DNA from: Acorus gramineus
Lineage: Eukaryota > Streptophyta > Magnoliopsida > Acorales > Acoraceae
NCBI GenBank assembly: GCA_030737835.1
Contig: CM060853.1
Coordinates: forward strand, 8,206,134-8,270,133
Length of the DNA stretch: 64,000 bases
Direction: 5' to 3'
A model generated the notes under the pieces. The model searched no databases, had not been told where the DNA came from, and was given only the letters and a program-made list of their open reading frames with translations. Below, piece by piece: positions 58,492 through 64,000 of the stretch (positions are counted from its first letter, which is position 1; each line of letters begins with the position of its first letter). The position numbers and the translations under genes were made by a program.

Positions 58492-60247
58492 ACTTTTTGT
58501 TTTTCTTTTCCAAAGACTGTATATAGGGATTAGTCACAGTTGATTCATTCCCAATTTTTTTGCGTCTTTTTAGCAAATTCTGGGGATAAAAATCTTTACA
58601 ATTCCTCAATGTTGAATTGATTCTTTTCTGTTCTTTTTGCCTCCATTACTGTTCAGTTGTTCATCAGTTTTTTTTGTAATGAAAAAAAAAACTATATATG
58701 CTGTGCAATAAAAGTGGTTCTCCAGTGAATATGGTTTCAGAATGTGATGTGTATTGTGGCATGTTGTATTCTCCAGTGCAGAATGTGATGTTGTATTGTG
58801 GCATGGATGCATGAATCTTGATGATGTATATTGTTTGCAAATTTTTAAGCCTTCATTTTGGGTAACGACATAAACTATTTCGGAATAGACAACTATTTTG
58901 GTATAGATGACTATACTGTCATGTTATGTATGGTTGTGATTTTTATTGGTTTCATTGGATACGTAATACTAAAAATTTTGTTATTTGATTGATCATGGAT
59001 AAGTTGTATATAAAAAGTGAATAAGATAATACATGGATAAATATTTATAAAATGTGAAACATAATTTGATATGTAAACTTATCTTATTTATGAGAGATAA
59101 TGACGATTTGATATGTGAGTCATCTTCATAGATCGAGTGGAACAACAATGAATAGGTATACCTCACCTCTTCCTTGCAAAGAAACATGTAATTTTAGCTT
59201 ATTCACCCCTATTTCATACATTCAGTTATTTCTGCAGTCTCCAATTTCCCTTAGCATAGTTTATACTAAGTCAGGTTAGTATATAAATGGGTTAGTAAAA
59301 AAAAACCAAAAGATATGCATTTCATTATATGGTATACATATCATTTTTTGTCAAGGTATGCAACAAAATGACTATTGATGGCTGTTTTGATAAGCTGCCT
59401 AAAGGCCTGTTTTTTTTTTGCTTTTCAGAACTTAAATCTGCCTATGGATGTCAGGGGTCAGCATGGGAATACAATACTATCAGTTTTTATGGAGAACAAA
59501 ATATTTTAAAAAAAATTTAAATAAACTTGATTGGCTTTTAATAAAATTTTATTTGAGCGTTTCAATTACCAGAATTGGTAGGCGGATATATAATTTATTA
59601 TTTTTATGTAAATGAGTACATTAAATTCATTGAAATATATTCCTGATTTGAATTTTTTTTTTTTTGTAAAAGTATGGACTTATAAAAATATTCATTGGAG
59701 TACATCTTTAAAAAAATCAAAATATATGAAACCTATAAATAATTTTTTTTTATTATAAAACAACAGTGGGATTAGTCATGGTACCATACAAATTCTATTG
59801 TCAACCATTAAGCTATTAAGTCCAATCCGAATTATAAAATATATACAAAATTGCATATATAACAATACTCTATTACACCAGTGCCACTGAATGTAATAAG
59901 ATGGCATATAACATGACTCCTATACATACATGCTACTGATGTAAACACAAGAAGAAATCCAATGAATCACAATAATTTCACATGTATCACCAAATACAAT
60001 AAATTTAGGCATAGCAGGGGCCAAAATTCTGCACTGACATTAATCAAATCTGACATCCTCAATCTAATTAGACAATGTGGTCTTACATAATGAACAGAGG
60101 AAGCATTCAATAACCCATTTTGGCTCAGTCAGTTTTTATTAGAAGAATTAGCACTTTAAAATTTTGCAAATAGGGTTAAACAAAATGATTAGGATGCAAT
60201 CAACTGTGGTAGAAAAAAAAATAATAATAAACAACAATGAAAAAAGC
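58492..60247. other. Convergent spacer between FAB1 and the PMD gene
   Basis: FAB1 3' untranslated region with AATAAA at 58707-58712, then AT-rich sequence. A TTTTTTTTTG-type run and AT-rich foldback words occur at 59640-59760. No gene supported. Confidence 0.5.
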
Positions 60248-63029
60248 TTACCAACCCTTCAGCTCAAACTGCAAAATGGCATCTCTTGCCTGGATCACCT
60301 GGCTTAGAATACCATCAACTTCGATATTCCGTTTCAACAATTCCTCGTCAATGTTATCGATATTCACTTCTCCCATCGTCACAGCTTCCTCGCCAATCTT
60401 GATTTGTTTGTTGTTTTCTTCCCTGCGACCCGGCTCAATCTCAGCCAGCTTCAGAGCTTCAACTCGCGAGAACAACTCATCCAACCGCAACGAGAGATCC
60501 TCATCTGAGACCCCCAAGTGCTTGAGAAAGGCAAGCAAGGCATCAGAGGCGGGTCTGAAACTCAGCCAGTCTTCGATTGGGCGTTTTGAGAGCTCACTCT
60601 TGAAGTCATTCAAGACTGTGTTTGCAGAAAGAACTGTCCATTTCTTTATTAGGGCTATCGTCCATGAATCAGATCCTCTGAGAGACTCGGAACAAGTTGC
60701 TATTGTCTTTGCAGGTATGGCCCATGATAATCCGCCTCCGCTTTGAACACATATTGAGGATTCAGGTTCGGTTGCAAGTACAAGCTGTTTTTGTAGATTT
60801 AATTCAGGTACCCCATTTTCTACTGCTGCAGTTGAGGTGGAAGCCTCCGTGGAGGATTCGGATGCTCTGATGGCTGCCACAAGTAAGCCAAAATCAATGT
60901 TTGTTCTAAAAGCTTGTCAACTTAGCGGATCTGCATGTATTCATCTCCGTATCTAAAAATTATTCATATTTGATATTCGACATATATTCAAAAATGTGTA
61001 TCCAATTCGAACATTCAGATTTGAACTCAGATTCGGATAATATTCTAAATATCTGAAACATCTAAACGGATGCAAATATAATTCAAATATCTGATTATCC
61101 GATATGGAAATTTCCAAATTATGTATAAAAATACAACCCCCCTCTAAAAACATAAATTTATAAGCATATACATAAATCTTTATATGGTTAAACATGTTAA
61201 AAATAACCAACAGCTCAGACTTATCATAAAATATAAGTATATTAATACAATCAATAACAATATATAACCTTGCATCAGATATGAATATTTTTCGGATTGA
61301 ATATAGTCATATCCATATCCACTCCGAAATATTTTGGAGACATAATTTATTTCAGATGTGGATTCGGATGAAATATAGATATATTTGGATAATTGATAGG
61401 CTTAGTTTGTTCAAGAGTACCATATACAAATTAAGCAATAATATAATCTCACCGTTGAATTTCATAGCCTTGTTGACCCGTTTCCGTGACCTTGTTCTAT
61501 CGTTCACATCGTTGCCAATGTTGATACTAGAACTTCGCTTCTTCTCATTTACTTGATCGCAGTAATTACTCGTGGAAGGATCGGGTGGTTGACGATCTTG
61601 TAAAGTACGAGATGTGTCCAATTGGAGAGATGCATGAGAGTCTTCGCCTTCAGGCTGAGTTGTCATTGCATGACATAATCCCGATGCATCTGGAAGTGCC
61701 CCATTGTTCAAGTGAATTAGACTACTCCATCTCCTCTCCCAATCTTCTATTTCGACTTTAAACTTGTCCATCCAACTCTTTTTCCGCACCCCTTGTGTTG
61801 TACTTCTGCATTTATTTGCATACCCTCTGGCCAGTGGATCTGAGTATTGATATCCAAATTGCTTGTAGCACTCATTTGGTAGGTGATGTTCGACAATCTC
61901 AAAACAAATCAAAGCTGTTTGGGCCCTTCCCAGTGCAATGGATGAACAGAGATGATCAGGCACAACTATCACCCTATTCTTGTAAGGTTCATATATGATC
62001 TGTTTTAAACATTGAAGAACTGTGAATTATGATTGTTGTTAATCTGTCTATATCATATAATAGAATAAAAGAAGGGGAAAAAATTCGAGTAAATCAAACC
62101 TCATCCTCCCGCATCTCGCTTATTTTCTTGACCCACTCATCCAGTCTTTGTTTGTGATGAACATCCTTCAAGGCTTTGCCACATTTTTCATGCCAAGCCA
62201 AACAAAGTGGTATTTCCACATTACCCGTAAAAACCACGCTATTCGGTATTGCAATAGGAAAATGCTCATATGCCCAAAGCTGCAAAATATATTCAACCAA
62301 CATTTTCAATATAAAACTAATATGTTTCAGATATACATGTAGATAAGAGTATATATGACTTACTTGTAAAAATAGCAGGCTGCCACCAATATTAGTCTTC
62401 GGCTTTTTAAATCTTTTTTTGTTAACCTGGATATCGCTTGTGAATTCAGCAAGCTCCCTGAACAAATAAGCTAAAGCAGCAGCTCCCCAGGCATATGTAC
62501 CTGCTTTGTCGAAATCCTCAAGAAGATAGAGATACCTATATGAGACCTTAAGCCCAGATGTCGAGAAAATCGTGCATCCAAGCAAATACAATAGGTATGC
62601 ACGTGTGTGCATTTCAACCGTGTTCTCCGGAGCAAACTCTTCCAAATTTTCAAACCTTTTCCTCAATTCAACTAGATGAAAGGATCCTTGTAACAGAAGG
62701 TCTTTTGTGTCTCCAAAATATTTTTGACACAGTCTTTCGGCATCCCCGTGATCGACATCGCATACAACTGGAACACCATCAGCAGGTAGCCCATATATAT
62801 AAGTCATATCTTCCAACGACGGGAAAAACTTACGATCACCGATTACAAACAGATTCCTTTCTTTGTCAAAAAACGAAAGTAGAGCGGTGATGAATGGTCT
62901 GTCAATTACTGTATCAGGGATTCTGGCAAGCATGTCTAACTTGGTGCGCTTCAGATAAGCTTCCTGTGCATCAGTAAGCTTCCATTTATGTAACATTGCC
63001 CTATGCTCGTTAGTCTTGATAAGCATCAT
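60248..63029 (-). CDS. Plant mobile domain (PMD / MAIN-like) protein
   Basis: Member of the aminotransferase-like plant mobile domain family; PMD proteins are related to transposon-encoded proteins, and host members (MAIN, MAIL) act in the nucleus in silencing and meristem maintenance. Exons: 63029-62364, 62279-62100, 61999-61453, 60873-60248; 2019 nt, 672 aa, frame continuous. PMD features: LHKWKLTDAQEAYLKRTKLD, PFITALLSFFDKERN, FFPSLEDMTYIYGLPADGVP, RAYLLYLLGCTIFSTSG, TYAWGAAALAYLFRELAEF, LLFLQLWAYEHFPIAIP, and RVIVVPDHLCSSIALGR. After residue 282 comes a Ser/Arg-rich linker with RTRSRKRVNK, then a helical, Glu-rich C-terminus ending QARDAILQFELKGW. The stop TAA overlaps a donor-like GTAAGC, so a further downstream exon cannot be excluded. 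Confidence 0.85.
60930..61400. repeat. GATATTCGGAT-rich foldback in the last PMD intron
   Basis: Dense, inverted and scattered ATCCG/CGGAT and GATATT words on both sides of an AT-rich centre (for example CAGATTCGGATAATATTC and TGTGGATTCGGATG). This looks like the subterminal repeats of a non-autonomous DNA transposon. Similar words occur at 47780-47880. Confidence 0.45.
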
Positions 63030-63196
63030 GGTTTATGGGAAATCTATTTGAAGTCTGTTTGTCCTTTTGCCTTCTTTTTAATATGGAATCCTGCCCCATC
63101 ACCACAATTTAAAATTCAGTGATTCAATTTAACCTCCCAGAAAGTGTCTTAAACATGTTCAGCAAGGATTTTCAAAGTATCAAATGTATTAAAAAA

Positions 63197-63811
63197 GGAT
63201 AATATTAGGTACAACCTCTTATGCAGTCCTCCAGACAATCTACACATGTTTTAATTTTATAAAAATTGTAAATCTCGTCTAATGAAATATATATACTTTG
63301 ATAATTAAAAGAAGTGTATCGCTCCATTTCGAATTGAATGGACTCAATTTTAGCAAGCGAAAAAAGAAAAACTTAACGAGATATATAAAATTGCATTTGG
63401 AGTAATGTTCTAAAAATCCCGCCTAGGCCCCGATTAATCCCCCGCCTAGGCCTAGGCTGTTCCAGCCCGCAACGCTTAGCGTCTAGCCGCTTTTTCAATT
63501 AATCCCCAATTGACTAAAAAGTTATTAAGTCACCTTATATATTATATATCTATTAATGAGTTTTTTATGCTATTCCTATTATGCTTATATTATTAATTTG
63601 ATTTTGATGTTATTTTGTTATTATTTTGTAGTCTAAAATCATTACATATATATCATGTATATGTATATGTATTGTATTTATTATTATAAAAAGTGATTGA
63701 TTAATCCCCGCCTAGCCGATTAATCCCTAGTCCCTCCTCAACCACTCGACTAACGCCTAGCACTTTTTACAACATTGATTTGGAGCTGTTAAAAAGATTG
63801 TGTAACAATGT
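63197..63811. mobile_element. Family A MITE split by a GCCTAG-type MITE
   Basis: The left part starts GGATAATATTAGGTACAACC and contains TAATGAAATATATATACTTTG. The right end resumes after 63785 with GATTGTGTAACAATGT, the family's GTGTAACA terminus. The interruption is the element at 63403-63777. It is upstream of the PMD start codon. Confidence 0.65.
63403..63777. mobile_element. hAT-size MITE with GCCTAG words and perfect 8-bp duplication
   Basis: Termini TAATGTTCTAAAAATCCCGCC and GCACTTTTTACAACATTG are inverted. ATTTGGAG stands at both 63395-63402 and 63778-63785. Multiple CGCCTAG(G) and GATTAATCCC words lie inside. 375 bp, no coding capacity. Confidence 0.9.
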
Positions 63812-64000
63812 CCATTCAAAATTTTCAATTATAACAACAAAAAAAAAAAACCAATAAGAGACACCAAACCAACAAAGAACCCAAATTGCAACCATGAGGA
63901 GACCCAAAAAACAAAAAACCCAACTTTTTTCAAGGAATTCAAACCAAACAAAAATTAGGATATTGTGGGCAAAATTAGAGTTCATCCTCAATGGGGAAAG
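63812..64000. other. Right edge
   Basis: A-rich sequence without a supported feature. Confidence 0.5.

Noticed and set aside
60237-60746. Long plus-strand open frame (169 codons)
   Set aside because: Exactly antisense to the last PMD exon, whose frame joins correctly to three upstream exons; no family features on the plus strand.
1-64000. CRISPR arrays, rRNA, operons, bacterial signals
   Set aside because: None seen; all evidence points to plant nuclear DNA. I also saw no tRNA gene that I could support by eye.

Overview
This window is nuclear DNA of a flowering plant. The genes have many introns with GT..AG borders, the spacers are AT-rich, and transposon debris is dense (LINE tails with poly-A and target-site duplications, hAT relics, many MITEs). 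I cannot place the species. Five protein-coding genes could be reconstructed exon by exon, and the reading frame is continuous across every splice junction used.

Layout, left to right. (1) 1520-10704, minus: an MLO-type seven-transmembrane protein, MLO4/11/14-like, with 14 exons visible and the C-terminal exon(s) beyond the left edge. (2) 14329-26690, minus: a short organelle-type 5'-3' exonuclease (PIN/FEN-like), 5 exons, 347 aa. Its 7.7-kb first intron holds a 6-kb hAT complex with two head-to-head, 5'-truncated transposase copies, one of them interrupted by LINE fragments. (3) 26.7-32.8 kb: repeat-rich spacer. (4) 32813-40956, plus: bifunctional 3-dehydroquinate dehydratase/shikimate dehydrogenase, 10 exons, 515 aa, with Gly replacing the second Ser of the SKS motif and no visible transit peptide. 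(5) 41-49.7 kb: spacer with nested MITEs. (6) 51170-58491, plus: a FYVE-less FAB1 (PIKfyve-type) phosphatidylinositol-3-phosphate 5-kinase, 12 coding exons, 1606 aa. (7) 60248-63029, minus, convergent with FAB1: a plant mobile domain (PMD/MAIN-like) protein, 4 exons, 672 aa.

The genes do not form a pathway: membrane/defence (MLO), organellar nucleic-acid metabolism (exonuclease), aromatic/quinate metabolism (DHQ-SDH), endomembrane lipid signalling (FAB1) and a domesticated-transposon-type nuclear protein (PMD). What links the region is its transposon layer. One short element family, called family A here, occurs about ten times, including inside introns of MLO and DHQ-SDH. Two copies of family A are themselves split by hAT-type MITEs with readable 8-bp target duplications. 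The most unusual structure is the hAT inverted repeat in the exonuclease intron, whose transcript should fold into a long hairpin.
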